Source: Nereocystis luetkeana | Lineage: Eukaryota > Sar > Phaeophyceae > Laminariales > Laminariaceae | Length of the DNA: 64,000 nt | Assembly (NCBI GenBank): GCA_031213475.1 | Contig: JARUPZ010000030.1 | Span: 4,341,161-4,405,160 of the forward strand | Direction of reading: 5' to 3' | Made by a program: the position numbers and the translations under genes | In this document: piece by piece, positions 1-15,300 of the stretch | How the letters are laid out: every line of letters begins with the position of its first letter | How positions within the stretch are numbered: the stretch's first letter is position 1 | The notes under the pieces: model-generated | Told to the model about the DNA's origin: nothing | Seen by the model: the letters and a program-made list of their open reading frames with translations, nothing else | Databases searched by the model: none

Positions 1-690
1 CGTCAAGCGATCAAAAGCAAGCCACGCATTCCGACACAAGTATTGGTGCTCGTCAGTCACCAACACAAAAACCCTTCTCTCCCTCTGCTCCCCCCCACCC
101 CCCACCCCCCCAGCTCGGAACGCGTCCGTGCATCAAAATCCCCCAACATACCTCTGACCGACCGCGCCCGCAAGCGCCACAAAGCCCTCTTCAACTCCAT
201 ACCATTGGATCTCGCTCGTCGAAAACAAAACGGGACGGTAGGAATAGGTTGGGCAGGATCGGGGAATGTCGCAAACGAGCGAGCGAGCCAGCCAGCCAGC
301 GAGCTAGCCGGCGAGTCAGCAAGCAAGCGAGCGAGCATTCAAGCGAGCAAGCAAGCCGAGCACCCCGACACCAGCCTCGGTGCTCGTGAGTCCCCACGAC
401 CCAAAAATCTCCCCCCCAGCAAGCAAGCAAGCGATGGAGCAAGCAAGCAATCCGTCAAGCGATGAAGCCAGCCAAGCACCCCGACACACCCCTCGGTGCT
501 CGTGAGTCACCAAAACCCAAAAATCTCTCCCCCCCCCAGCGAGCAAGCAAGCAAGCCAGGCAGCAAGCAAGCAAGGAATCAGGCAAGCGATGGAGCGAGC
601 AACCAATTCACCCAGCAACGTAGCAAGCCAAGCACCCCAACATAAGCCTCGGTGCTCGTGAGTCATCAAACCCCAAAAATCCCCCCCCCA

Positions 691-1081
<391 letters not shown>

Positions 1082-1728
1082 AAGTACTCCGACGCAAGCC
1101 TCGGTGCTCGTGGGTTACCACAAAAAACCTCCCTCCCCCCCGACCGTCAGAACGCGTCCGTGTGCCAAAATCCCACCGACTGCTTGTACCTCCTACCAAC
1201 CGCGCCCGCGAGCGTCACAAAGCCAAATCCAACTCCATACAAATAGACCTCGCTCGTTGAAAGAAACGGCGACACCGATACGGCGCAGCTACCACCTCGA
1301 CAGGTACGGCGACGATGGCAGACTATAAAGGGTGCGCAGAGATGGGTCGGGCCGGGTCGGGGAATGTGGCACGCGAACGGGCGACAAGCAAGCCAGCAAA
1401 AAAGCAAGCAAGCCAAGCACCCCGACACAAGCTGTGGTGCTCGTGAGTGACCAAAACCCAGACACCTCTCCCCCCCCTGCCGTTCTCCTGCCTTCCCCCC
1501 CCCCCTCTCGGAACGCGTCCGTGCATCAAACTCCCACTGACTACTACCGACCAACCGCGTCCACGAGCGACACAAAGCTAAATCCAACCCCATACAAATA
1601 TACCGCGCTCGTTGAAAAAAACGGGGCAACGGGATGGCACAGCTACCGCCTCGACAGGTACGGCGACGATGGCAGACAATTATGAGGGTGCGCGGCGATA
1701 GGTTGGGCCGGGTTGAGGAATGTGGCGC

Positions 1729-2187
<459 letters not shown>

Positions 2188-2569
2188 ACCCACCACGACA
2201 CAAGCCTCGGTGCTCGCCAGTCGACAAAAACCGACCCCCCCCCCCTCCCTCCTGCCGTTCTCCTGCCGTCCCCCTCCCCCCTCCCCCCTCTCTCGGAACG
2301 CCTCCGTGCATCAAAATCCCATCGACTACTCATACCTCCGACCGACCGCGTCTGCAAGGGTCACAAAGCCAACTCCAACTCCATACAAAACCTCACCGCA
2401 GCGCAACGCCGGCACCATACCGCAAACATCAACACCAACAACAACAGCGACAACAACGGCAACACACGAAGGCGCGCAACGCCAATGTCGAGTGCTCCGG
2501 GCGGCGGGGGGGGGGGGGGGGCGAGAGGGGCTCTGGCCTACAAAGAATCGTCGCCGGCAATGGCACCGC

Positions 2570-2625
2570 GAAAAAACTCCCGGCCCCGTCTCCAAGTGAA
2601 AAAACTCCCGGCCCCGTCTCCAAGT
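2570..2625. repeat. Perfect 28-bp tandem duplication
   Basis: The unit GAAAAAACTCCCGGCCCCGT plus 8 further bases occurs twice without mismatch, 63 bp beyond the stop codon of the large gene, probably in its 3' untranslated region. Confidence 0.95.
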
Positions 2626-2687
2626 CTACAACAAGAAAAAATATCCCCCCTGTCAGAGCGGCCAAGGCTGCCCGATGGGAGCATCTT

Positions 2688-5600
2688 TTACCGCCCCGCA
2701 TCCGTGCGCCTCTGCTTCGCGCCGCCGTCTCTCCCCGCCGCGGCCTCGTGCCACGCGTCGGCCCTCACGCGCTTTGCCCCCCTGCCGCCGCTGCCGCTTC
2801 CGCTGCTGTTGCTGCTGCTGCCGCTGTTGCTACGCGTCCTGCGGCCCGTTCGGCTACCGGGCCCGTCCCCAATCGAAACCGCCGTGGGAGCCTGAATCCT
2901 CAACCCTCCGACACGCCGACCGCTGCCGCTGCTTCCGCCGCCGCCGTCGTCACCGCTACCGCTACCGCCACTACCGCTACCGCCACCGCCGCGGCCGCCA
3001 TCGCCACCGCCGCACACACCACCCTTCCCTCCCACGCCGCCCGCTTGCGCCGGGTCGACCGCTCGCTCTTGCCACCCGCTACCATCGAGACCACCCGACC
3101 CTCCCGCCGAAGCCGCCTGTCTCTCCTCCCCACGCCCGCCGGCGGTACTGCGCTTGCCGGACATGAAAGCCTCGCTGACGACTGGCGACACCACAGACAC
3201 CCGAAGTTCTTCGCAGTAGTCCTGGTCTTCTCCTCCCTCGGCCACCGGCAACAACGACGACGTCAACAACGGACAGACGCCCAAAGCAGCGCCTGGCAGG
3301 GAACCGCAGAGTCCTGACGCGCCGCTGGAGGTGCAGCTCGCCTCGACCGCGGTGTTGGTCGGGCCCCGAGCCCCCGGCACGGTCTCCGCTGGAGGAGCGC
3401 TCCGGTCCCCACCCGCCGCGGCGAGAAGCGGAGCGTCGCGCGCAAGGTCGGTCCCGTCCCGGTCTCGTCCCGCTGACACCCCTGCAGCTTCTGTCACCCT
3501 AGCCCCCGCCTCCACCGCCACTCCTCCCGCATCGCCACAAGGAGCAGGCACGGAAAGGCTCTCACCGCTCCCGCCGCCACCGCCAACGCCCCCACCCCCA
3601 CTACTATCCCCACCACCACCACCACCACCATCACCACCACCACCACCACCACCACTACCACCATCCCCACCACCACCACCACCACCATAACCATCCTCAC
3701 TATTCCCTGGAGGAGGAGCCCCTGCAGCGCGGGTTGCCGACTCATCTTGGAGGGAAGCCGGCGGAAGCGGCTGGTGAAAACGTACGTGGTTGGCCGGGTC
3801 GCCGAGTGAAACGAACTGTGGCAAGGCAAGGCAAGGGAAGGCAAGGCAAGGAAGGACAAAGCAAGGCAAGGCAAGGCAAAGAGGGGGGGTGGGGGCAGGG
3901 TGGTGAATGGAGGTTATGCTCAGGGGCCGGATATGTAGCGGCAAGCAAGGCGCACCAGGTATTCAACAATTTCAAAGTCCCAACTATTTTCGGCATTTTA
4001 CACGCACGCAGACGCAACAAACCCCACACGAATCATCTTTGCTTTTTCTTCTAGTTTTTTCTTTTCTTTTCGATTTATTGGTGTCAACGTCGTGAGTTTA
4101 GCCTGCACGTTGAATGCGTGTCACTGCCGTGATTGACGCGATCAGTTCTCTTCTGTTCCAGTTTGGTTACTGATTCTAGATTTTTTTCCTGGTTTGTGTC
4201 AAACGAGCCTCTCCTATCACCACGGGACTGTTACGGGGGACCATAGTTAATAGGACCAAATATTGTTACTAGGAAACGTTTAAATATATAGGTTTTATGT
4301 ATACCACAGGTCCTATTAAATATGGTCCCCCGTAATAGATTATGGCGATGAGGTAACGCAAAAAGATGAAAAACATCAACAAAAAAACAACAACACCACC
4401 AAGCAAATGCGTGCGTAGACAAAAAAACAAAGTACACCGTAGCCGTCTAGGAAAAACACCGTGGCATCACGCGCTTTGACGGCGATCGGGCGGCGGCCGG
4501 ACCCAGAAAAGAAAAAGAAAAACATATATACCTGGTACACCATACCCTTCAGGATGAGTCGCCACCGCGCCACCAACAAGCCGGCAGCTCCCGCACACAC
4601 ACAAGAAAAAATAAAACATCACCCCCTTCCCGCCTCACCTCCCATGGATCATCGCCTCTGTACACCACTTCGTGCTTTCCGGACAACGGCTCGTACTCCT
4701 GTAAAAAACAAAAAAAAAAAAAGACGGGATTGCGCCGGTAATATAAGAATCGAACACCATATGCAGTATGCTATTACGGAGGACCATAGTTAATAGGACC
4801 TATGGTATACATAAAAACCTACATATTTAACCATTTTTACTAACAATATTTGGTCCTGTTAACTATGGTCCCCCGTAGTAGTGTTTGGGCTTCCAAAAAC
4901 ACGTATTACAGCAGGTATATGCCAGAGTCGGCGAGCGAAAAAGGGGCCGAATTCTTCTGGCGATGAAAATGCGAGGCACGGATCGTATTACAGGGGGGGG
5001 GGGATAGTAAATAGGACCACATATTGTTAGTGAAAATAATTAAATATATATATAGGTTTTTGTGTGTACCGTAGGTCCTATTTACTACGGTCCCCCGTGA
5101 CAATGGGGAGGGGCGAGGAGAGCCAACTATTAATACAGTGTATGACCCCGGGTCTGAGTTACGACTATTTACGGGGGACCATAGTAAAATAGGACCTATG
5201 GAACGCATAAAAACCTATGCATGTACCTATTTTTACGAGCAACATTTGTTCCTATGGTACACACAAAAACCTATGCATGTACCTATTTTTACCAACAATA
5301 TTTGGTCCTATGGTACACACAAAAACCTATATATGTACCTATTTTCACTATTAATAACAGTATTTGATCCTACAGTATTTACTACGGCCCCCCGTAATAG
5401 AAGGGAGGGAGAAAAGAAAGGCGCAACGAGCTAATAATTCGGCAGTTTTGGGCGGCCGACGTCAGGTTACGGGGGTAAAATCGATTGAAAGTTGTACGGG
5501 ACTAAAATTGCATTCCAATATAGTAGGGGGGGGGTAAACCAATTGGAGATAAACATCACAGAACATTTATTTGCAGACGAGGAAGCGTGTATTAATATTA

Positions 5601-6302
5601 CGGGGGACCATAGTAGACAGGACCCAAATATTGTTAGTAAAAAAGGAAAATATATACCTGGTAGGTTGTTGCGTGTACCGTAGGTCGTAATTACTATGGT
5701 CCCCCGTTATAGTATTTATGTCGACCATCATCGGAGCAAGCGAAACATCGAACGTTAGCTGTTTGGGGCATGAGAAGAGGTTTGGCGCCGCTTCAACGGA
5801 ACACTCGGTGGAGACGTTTGCGCCTCTGAACCTGTCACTCCTATTCCATCTGCAAAATATACCCTGGCCCCGCTGCCCCCGCCCGACCCCGGCCAACACA
5901 CCTCGGCAACAAAAAAAAGCCACGAACGACTATAAACATTGGCAAAAAAACAACAACAAAAACATGCTATCATCTTGAAGCTCTCTCCTTCAATTCTATT
6001 TATAAATCGCCGCACGAACACAGGTTATCGCGATGGGTCTCCTCCTCCCCCTCGCCCCACCTCCCACCCTCCCCTCTCACCCGCACAGTGGCCGTGAGCC
6101 ACCTGGTCCCGCCGTCCCAGCTTATAGAGATTCTTCTCCCCCGAAACACGTCCGGGCATGTCGAGATGCACGCCTCGCAGAACCAGTAGCTCTCCTTCCT
6201 GATCAAGGCTTTCGACTTGCTCAGCCCGGGATCGCCGCGAACGCTCCCGCACTTGGCGCATCGGATTTGGGGGGTGTTGCTCGAAACCGTGGGGGGTGGT
6301 TC
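2688..6302 (-). CDS. Exons 30-32: cysteine cluster, Tudor/Agenet-like domain and C-terminal tail
   Basis: Exons: 6302-6081, 4698-4639, 3815-2688. Exon 30 has IRCAKCGSV, then YWFCEACISTC (C2596, C2599, C2623, C2626, C2630), a likely small zinc-binding unit, and then RRISISWDGGTRWLTATVR. Exon 31, only 20 residues, continues REYEPLSGKHEVVYRGDD, and exon 32 starts WEFVSLGDPANH. Together they give the strand pattern of a Tudor/Agenet barrel (I-x-WxDGxxWxxAxV, KHxVxYxxGD, WxxL). All junctions are phase 0 with good sites. Exon 32 stays open for 375 codons, mostly Gly, Ser and His/Gly repeats, then DQDYCEELRVSVVSPVVS and a basic tail ending DAGR before TAA. A strong GTACGT donor right after PANH means the tail might instead be spliced to another exon. 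Confidence 0.72.
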
Positions 6303-9300
6303 CTGCCGGAGACGAAAATAAACCGAAACGATAAAAACGAAAAACGAAACGGAACCAACTATGAAACCAAACTACTACGGGGGATCATAGTTAATAGGGC
6401 CTATGTTACACATAAAAACCTATATATTCAAGCATTTTTACTAACAATATTTGGTCCTATTAACTATGGCCCCCCCGTAACATGAAACAAAAACGAAACA
6501 AAACAAAATCGAACAGACTAAAACCGAGGAAACCAATGAAATCGCTGATTCACACGGCGGCGGGTTTCTGCCCGAAACAAAAAAAACGAAACGGAACCAA
6601 GAAGATAAAAAAAGCGGAAACTAACTATAAATCAAACCAAAAATGAAACTAAATCCCAGAAACGAAAACCAAACAGAATGTAACAAATTTCGAATAAACA
6701 AAACACACACACAAAAAACTAAACTAAAAACAATACAAGGAAACCACAGCAAAGGAGACAAAACCGACAGCAGTGTGCCCTCAACCAAATTAACCGCTCA
6801 CAGCCTCCATATACCCCCCCCCCCCCCCCTCCCCCTCTTTCAAGGCCATGCATGACAACGAACACACCCGCCCCCACCCCCCCCCAACTCATACAACACA
6901 GACACAAACCACGCACCGGCCGGGCAAGCTTCCGCTCTCGCGCCAGTCTCTCGCCGAGGGTCACCCCTTCCTTCTCCTCGCGCCGAAGCATCTCGACCGT
7001 CTCCTTCGCTACTTCTAGCAGCATCCCACCGTCCTTCGTGGCCTGGAGTGCCGACACACCACCGAGGGGGCGGACGGGGGAGGGAGGGAGGGAGGGAGGG
7101 AGGGAGGGAGGGAGGGAAGGCGGGGGAGTCAGCGCGCAACTTTTAGAGAACACAATCTCATCGAAAATGCACGGGAGGGGTTGAGTTTCGGCAGACGAGA
7201 GAGCACGTTTCGGGTCTTCCTCGAAACAAAACAGTTCCGATCATTTTTCTCCTACCCTATCAAATTTTCAAATACACAGCTTACTACCCCTATATATAGC
7301 AGTACAGTTATATTCACCTTTTGCTACCCCTGAAATCTGCTGTCCATTAAACATTAATAATACAAGTGGAAGTCAGGGTTCATACGTAGGGCAGCGCACT
7401 CTCTATGCTGCCTCGATACCCGTCTACGAGTAATTGCTGGTCTCTTTCACGATTAGTTCAAACTTCTCACCTGCTCGTGCTTGATGGCCTGCGCGTTGGA
7501 GTACATCAAAGCCACGTCGGCCAGCAGCCCGTCGATGCTCGAGTAACCCCTGTCAATGACCTGTGAGCAGACACGAACGGGAACACAATGAAAAAAAAGA
7601 AGAAAGTGAAAAACAAAAGTGAAAAAAAACACAAAAAACCAAACCAAACCAAACCAAACCGAAACAACCAAAAACAAATCAAACAATAGCAGCGCAGATC
7701 GAGACGAAAGGACAAGAAGGACACGAAACACTCGCCCGCACACACGACCCATGCTGTAAACGAGCGACAGCGCTACCGCCAACAGCGACAAGAGAGACCG
7801 ACGGACGGACAGACCGAGAGAAGGGACAGCCCTACAGCCCAAGAGATCGACGCCCCCACACCTTCTTTTTGATGGTCTTCAAGTCCATGATATGTTTGAC
7901 AACGTTGTGGTAGTGAGGGTAGCTCTGCACCGACGGCGCCTCCTCGAAAAGTTCACCTAGGTCGCGCAAGCCGTCGTCCCGCTTCGACTTACTGCTCTCC
8001 CATCTAGGGTCTCCATCTTCCTTGGCAACCCTGTTCCATTGGGTTGCAGGTTCGTTGAGCATTGGGGCATTGAGATAATTAGACAAGACGAGATAGGATT
8101 AGACTAGTGGAGACAGCATATGAAATAAGTAGGGGTGGGGCAAGTCAAGACACGTCAAGACACGTCAAGACAAGGCAAGTAAAGACAAGTAAAGACAAGT
8201 AAAGGCAAGTCAAGGCAAGTCAAGTCAAGGCAAGGCAAGTCAAGTCAAGGCAAGTCAAGGCAAGTCAAGACAAGTCAAGACAAGTCAAGACAAGTCAAGA
8301 CAAGTCAAGACAAGTCAAGACAAGACAAGTCAAGACAAGTCAAGACAAGTCAAGACAAGTCAAGACAAGTCAAGACAAGTCAAGACAAGTCAAGACAAGT
8401 CAAGACAAGTCAAGACAAGTCAAGACAAGTCAAGACAAGTCAAGACAAGTCAAGACAAGTCAAGACAAGTCAAGACAAGTCCAGACAAGTCCAGACAAGT
8501 CAAGACATGTCAAAAGATCAAGACAAGCCAAGAGACACGACAAGACACGTCAACAGACACGCCAAGACAACAAAAACAACCAAGAACGACACAAACCAAT
8601 CCGAATAACACCCGATCAACTATCGAACCAACCATTAAAAAAACAAACCTAACCTAACCAAACCAACCAACCAACCAACCAACCAACCCACCGTTTCTCG
8701 CAGAGGGTGATGCACAAGTCCTTCAGCTGCCGGTCTACCAAGACGCGGCCAGGCGACGGCGGAGGAACTTCCGAGGGGGGAGGGTTCGCCTTCAAGTGCG
8801 CCTTCCTAGCCTCGGACAGAGGTCGGAGGTTGCGCGAGCCCACGAGGCTAGCCAGGATACCGCCGAAGTGCTCGGGGGCTGAGACGGGAGGGTGGTTGTC
8901 GGCCAGAAACGCCATCAAACAAGGGAACAACGTAGAGGTGACAGGGGCGACGGTGAAGGTAGAGAGCGGGGGCGGCAGGGGGGCAGGAGGGGGGGTGAAA
9001 TCGACGACGGGTGTGTGCTACAGGAACGATCTGGGGTATGCACACCAAAAAAAGAGGCAAGGCAAAAACACCAACCAGGTACAAGCCAACAACGACAGCA
9101 ACGATGGTTCATCCGTCTGTCCGTGGAGCTTCCTCCGTCACCGACTCCCACCTACTCTCCCACCCACCCACCCACCCCTCTACCCCCCAACTCTCCCATT
9201 GGCCCCTCCCACTCACCCGAGTGGCACCCCGCGCTTGAGCTCGCTCTCCTCTTCAGCAAAACCGCCGCGGCGATACCCTCCAGCGGGGCCGCCCCAATGC

Positions 9301-12300
9301 ACGAATCGACTAGGCGCTCGGCTGCCGCCATGGAACGGGTGTGCGATCCGTCGCGCCCAGCCTTAGGCCGTTTACCGGGCTGCCACAAGGCCTTCTGCTT
9401 CGGTCCTGGCGGGGCGTTCGAGATGGCGGGCCAACGCTCCCGCACGCCCTCACCCAGGGCCAACGCCGAGTGCTTCCGCTTCTCACCGACCTCGTTGATC
9501 CCGCCACTACCACCCCCACCCCCACCCAGACGCCTGGCCCCTCCCTTCCTTTCTGCGGCAGCAGCGGCGGCGGCAGCGGTAGTGGCAGCGGCCGTAGCCG
9601 CTGCCGTTGCCGCAGCAGTAGTCCCACGACCATGCGCCTTTCCGCGCCCCGGCTTCCCAGTCCCGGTTCCCACCGTCCCCGCCCCTACCCCCGCCTCGGC
9701 CAGGGCGAAAGCGCGGCGAGACTTCGAACCAATCACCAAGCCTGGGCCGGCCTCCTCAGCCTTAAGCGTCTTCTTTCGTACGCGGCCGAACTCTGACGAG
9801 CCGAGGTCGCTGGCGCGTGGGATTTTCAGCCGGATCGTGGTCTCCGGGTTCTGGATGGTGGGGTTGGAGCGGGAGGGGGGTAATGGACCAGGAAAAAAAG
9901 GGGGGGGGGGTTGTTCGAGTGTGTGAGAGGAAGCCTTGAATGACTCGAGGAAACGGTCTGGAGAGATTGGGGGGTAAAGAAGGATGGTGGTGGGGGGGAG
10001 AGAAAGAGAGAAATACACAAAAAAGAAGAAAGAAAAAAAAAAGAGACAGGCAGACAGACAGACAGACAGAGATGGAGACAGAAACAGGAAAAAGAAAACA
10101 GAAGAGAGACAGAGAGAGAGAGACCTCGAACCCACCTTTCGTCTTCTCCTCCCATCGTCCGGCTCCCGCCACTCCTCCTCCACGACGGGCACCTTCGGCA
10201 GCTCGGGCAGAGTCAGGGCGTTGTCCTCCAGCGGCGTGTACTTCCCGTACCACGGCCCCGCCGCCGCTATCTCCTGCGCCGCCGCCCTTCCACCCTTCTT
10301 ATTCTTCTTGCGCGCGGCCGCCGCCACCGCCGCCACCGCCATCGTAGCCGCGGCAGCCGCCGCCGCCTCCTTGGCCTCCCTAGCCTTCGTGAGAATCGCG
10401 CGCGTTCGGTCCGACCCCGCCCCCGACTCCTCGGCTCCCGGGTAGTCGGCCGCGGATGCGGCCGAGGCGGAGGCCGCGGCCGCGGACTTGATAGCGCCGA
10501 GGCGCTCGCCGAGCGCCTCGGCCCCGCCGATGACGGAGGCCCGCAAGTGGTCCATCGCCGCCTCGAAGAGCTCGCTGCTGGTGCGGTGAAGCTGGCGCTT
10601 GATCTGCGAGGGGGCAGGGCGGGGCGAGGATTGGTGGGGTAGCGTTGGGTTGTATTGGATTGGCGTCGGTTGGGTCGGGTCGGGGTGCATCGGGTGGGGT
10701 GAGGCGGTGGGTGGGGATACAACCACAAACACAACATTATCGACGTAAACACGATCGGAATTGAATCAGCAATCGGAGGCGGAGAACCATCGAGCCAGCT
10801 TGACCAGCCTGAACTACAGTACAGCTCACAGCGGGGTGCACCAAAATGACAACCAAAAGGTAAACATTAAACTTTCACCCACAGCCCCCCCCCCCCCCCC
10901 TCCTGCCTGCTTCCCCCGTAATCTGTCCCTCCACCCCGTCACATGTGCCCACACCGTCCCTGCCCCTTGGGTCAACAACACAACCCCGCCAAAAACAACA
11001 GATAAGAGCAAAAAAAAAAACAGTCCTCAACGAGTAGGCACCTTCTCCCTCCGGAGGATGCAGTCGATCAGCACACGGGCTCTATCCAGGTCGGTTCTGA
11101 GGCGGTAGAGGGACAAGAAGTCCACCCAGTGCCCGCTGTAAAAAGTGCGTGGGAAAAAAAAAGACAACGAAGAAAGCTTAAAAGGGGTAACGCGGTTTCG
11201 TTGTCGGGTGGCATTTGCGGTGTGGGGGGGACCGGGGGACAGGAGAGTGATAGAACGGGATTCTAATTGTTATACAAAGATACGATACGTTGTGGCTCTC
11301 AACAGTAACTCGCGCAGCAGGATATTGTAACTGTCGTCAACTCGCGTGTTTTGGTGGGATGTGATGGACGCTACAGCAGTATTAAATGGTTGTTTTCGGC
11401 GATCGCTCCCTCCCTCTAAAATCAAGACAACACGTTCGGTCGAAACGCCCTCTTATAGTCAAGAAATATCTACTTTCGGCCATTTCGAAAGCGGCCCCCG
11501 ATGTTTTGGCACCAACCAAAGTCAAAAGAACCGCACCGACGAAACAGTTAAGACACGCCACGGTACCCTAGGTGCCTGGCGCAAGAAAAACAAGAGCCAC
11601 GACGGCAGCAGGCGGTAGGTTGTCTTCTGACGGAGCCGGCGATCGGCGCACGCCGCTCGCTCGCTCAGGTCGTGGGTGGGGTTGCCAACCAACGCAGGAC
11701 GAGACGTACATATACACTTACGTCGCGGACCTTACTGCTTACACGTCCTATATTAGGGGGGTGCACTAAAAAAGTTTGAAAAAAAAAACAATAGCCGTGA
11801 ACAGCGGTTTGTTCACTTTTATTACTTAATTCCAGGAAGGTCCTCTCCGAAAATGTGGACGGAAAACTAAAATGGGTTAACGCTTTTAGTACCGCAGTCT
11901 CGTTTTGGGGGCAATTGAGGACACCTTACTTGGAATTTGACTGGTTTGTCCCCACGACGGGACTGGAGTTCTAAAAGGGTTAAGGGCCGTGCGTGGCGCT
12001 ACAACTGCTACAGTAGTATAGCTACTGCTGCTGCCGTCAGCCATGCCATACCGTCTATACTGCACCATAGAGATACCACACCGTTACCATGCCGTGTATA
12101 TCGTCTATCCCACACCGTACACATGCGTACCAAGTATGCATATAATCTGTCAGAGGTGATCATCCCAGTCTACCTGGAAAGTTGGCGCAAGCAGGGCGCC
12201 GTGTGGTCCTCGCAAGTATACGCATACTCCGCTTGGTGCCTCGAGACCTTAGCCTCCTGCACGGTGAGCTTTCGCTTGTGGCGACCAGCGTGCGAGGCGC

Positions 12301-15300
12301 ACATGGGGTGCATCCAGCGCTCGCAGGTGGACCGCTCGTGGGCGCAGGGCACCATGGCACCGGACTTGCGTTTGCAGATATGGCACTTGCTTTGCTTCTT
12401 GATTTCCTGCAGTGCCCGGCAGAAGCCGTCAGCGCGGGGGATGGGGGAGAAGGGAGGGCGGTTGGAAAAAAAGAAACAACGACAAGCCGACCCAACAACC
12501 GATCGAACAAACGACTCACCACGGCCTCCAACACCATACCAGGTACACCAACACCCCCGCCAATAACACACACCAAACACCACACCGTCACCAACAGCAA
12601 CATCACGACTCGTTCACCTTGGGCACCCCCTTGGTCTCGGCCGTCATGACGCAGCACGAAGCCCCCGCCTTGCCCATCTTCCCCCCCGCCCCCGGGCTCC
12701 GCGGCAGCTTCCCGGCAAGCGCCTTCCCCGCCGTCTTCTTCCCGCCTCCACCCGCCGCCGACCCAGCCCCGCCCCCCGCCGCACCACCAGCCCCCTTCTG
12801 CCCCGCCCCGACCAACACCTCGTTGCCGTCGGCATCCACGCGACCCACCCCCGCGGCCTCCGCCGCCGTCTCCGCCGCCCCCACGATCGCTTTCCCCGTC
12901 GTCATCAGCGCCGACACCACCGGCGAGGCATCCTTCTCCGCGTCCAGCAACATCGACTCAAGGCTGGCGCCGGCCCCGCCAGCAGCCACGCCGGCAGCCA
13001 CCGCGGCCGAAACCGCCGTCGATGCCTTCGCTGCCAACGAAGAGGCGGCGGCGGACCGTCCCTTCCCGGAAACGTCGGCAGGCGATGCCTCTGGAGGCTT
13101 TTGCGCCGGACGAGGGGGGGGATCCAAGATTCGAGCCCCAGGGGTGTGCTCCGCGCAGTAGGCGTGGCAGAACTGGGCCCCCTTGACGCGGAGGAACGCG
13201 CCGCCCTTGCGCGGGCAGAGGGTGCAGCTGGGCTGGGACACCCGTGAGGAGCAGGGAACGCAGAACCACTGCTCGCCGGGGGCTGTCGGGTTTCGTGCCA
13301 TCGTCATGTCCGTCGCCGGTAAAAACAAATAAGAAGGGGACATGGTGGGGGGGGGGGGTTATTAGTATCGCTCAAGTTTTTTTTTCATGTACGTATGGTA
13401 TCGTAGCTCTTCGCATCCACAGCAGCTATAGACCCACCTCCCAAACAACCAATACAACACAAACTAAACCTCTCTAGAATATATCAATAGGAATAAAAAA
13501 TCAGTACACCCCGAGGTTGTGCAACAAACATACCAGGTATACTGGTACTAATATATAAAAACTCCAACCAAACGCGAAACAACAACACACACAAACGCAC
13601 ACCCACATCACCCCACCGGTGCCCCCCCCTGCAGTCCAAAACCACCTCAAGTTCCCCCACCCCCCCAAAAAAACGCACCTCACCCTCCCCCCCCCAAAAA
13701 CTAAACAAAACACCTCACCCCCACCCCCCGAAAAAGACACACACATGCACACATCGAACTCTCCTCTCACCTGCCCCCATGGCGCCAACGCCTTCCGGAA
13801 CTCCGTAGCACTCCCTGTGCACCCGCACCTTGCACGCCGAACACTCCACCACACCTTCCGTGATCCTCGCGGCCCGCGCCGCCCCCGCCGCCCCTCCGGC
13901 CGCCTCCACGGCTCCGGCCGCGTGAGCGAGAAGCATGGGCTTCGCCAGCTCCATGCACACCGCGCACGAGTACCTATCGTACGAGTCCGGGTCGAGCGCC
14001 CGCGGTCCGGAGACGCGCACGGTGCTCTGCCTTTCGCGCTCGGCCTGCTTCTGCTCCTGCGGTGGGTGGGTGGGTAGGTAGGGGCAGCAGGGTTAAGGGG
14101 GGCGGGAAGGGGATTGCGGGGACCGGGGGGGGGGGAGGACAGACCAGTACCGGGAGAAGAGTGTGTTGGGCGCAAGTGGGGGTGGAAAAGGCGTCATGGA
14201 GGGGGGAGGGGGGGGGGGAGGGGACGAGCGGGGACGGGGTGGATGGATGGAGGATGGGGTGCGATGTAGTGGAGTTGGTGGTGAGGGTAGGGTCTACGGT
14301 AACAGATACCAAACAGCTCGGTGGGGTGGCGCGCAAGCAAGAGATCCCATGGGAGCAAGAAGGCCTGCGACCAGAATCCGTAACCCAGGCAGTCAGACGA
14401 GACAAAAAAAACACGCCATGATATCATACCAAGTGCACATATGAGGCTTTCATCGTCACCATCACAAAGAAAAAATGTATCTCCAGCATTCCTCGACGCC
14501 CACAACTACCGCCCTCATCCGTGACCTCGTACCCCTGACCGAACAAAACCAATTTAAAAACCGAATTAAAAACCGAACCCAAACTGAACATAACCGAAAA
14601 ACAAACCCCGCCGCCGCCGCAACACGCACCTTCTTGAGCTGGCCCTTAGTCTTCTTCTTTTTCTTACCCTCCACTTGCCACTCGGGCTGAAACTGTCACA
14701 CCGGGCAGCGTTAATGGCAAGGGCAGAGGTGGCGTCGATAGCGGCGGCGGCGGAATAGAGGGGGAGGGGGGGGGGGGCTTAGGGAAACGGCAACGAACCC
14801 CAAGAATGGTCCGCGCGACCGATTTTTTTCGGAGACAAAACATACCTAGAAAGGAAAGCAAACCGCATTATTGACCGCTTTCACTCTTAATATTAATACT
14901 GCACAAAAATAGCAAGAACACAGATTCCAAGCATTTCTTTCTTTGTCCTGCAAACTATTTGAGCAGTTCAAGAGAAGTCTCTCTGCGCGCAAAAAGCTGC
15001 GCTCTATACCGAGAGTCCACAACGGAGCAGCGACTGACGGCCAGTCACGCCACCGACGTCGCAATTCGCCGGAGAAAAATAAATTGCGCGGGGAAACGAC
15101 GGCAGGACCCGACTTGAGAAAAAAACAAACCGACGACATAAACTACCGACAGACCACCAACCCCCTCACCCGCCCATCCACCCGACCCTCCGCGCCCCCC
15201 CCCCCCGTCCCACCCACCACCCCACACCCACGCATCACCTTGAATCGGTACTTGCTGCGCAGCTCCGACTGCGCCTCCGCTGTTGTTCCCTGCAAGATTG

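Noticed and set aside
8140..8540. Direct repeats resembling a CRISPR array
   Set aside because: Decamer units are contiguous with no unique spacers, and the host is eukaryotic.
9152..10732. 526-codon continuous minus-strand frame
   Set aside because: It contains exons 24 and 25 in the same frame, but between them lies a pyrimidine-rich intron with good GTGGGT and CATCCAG sites, so it is not one exon.
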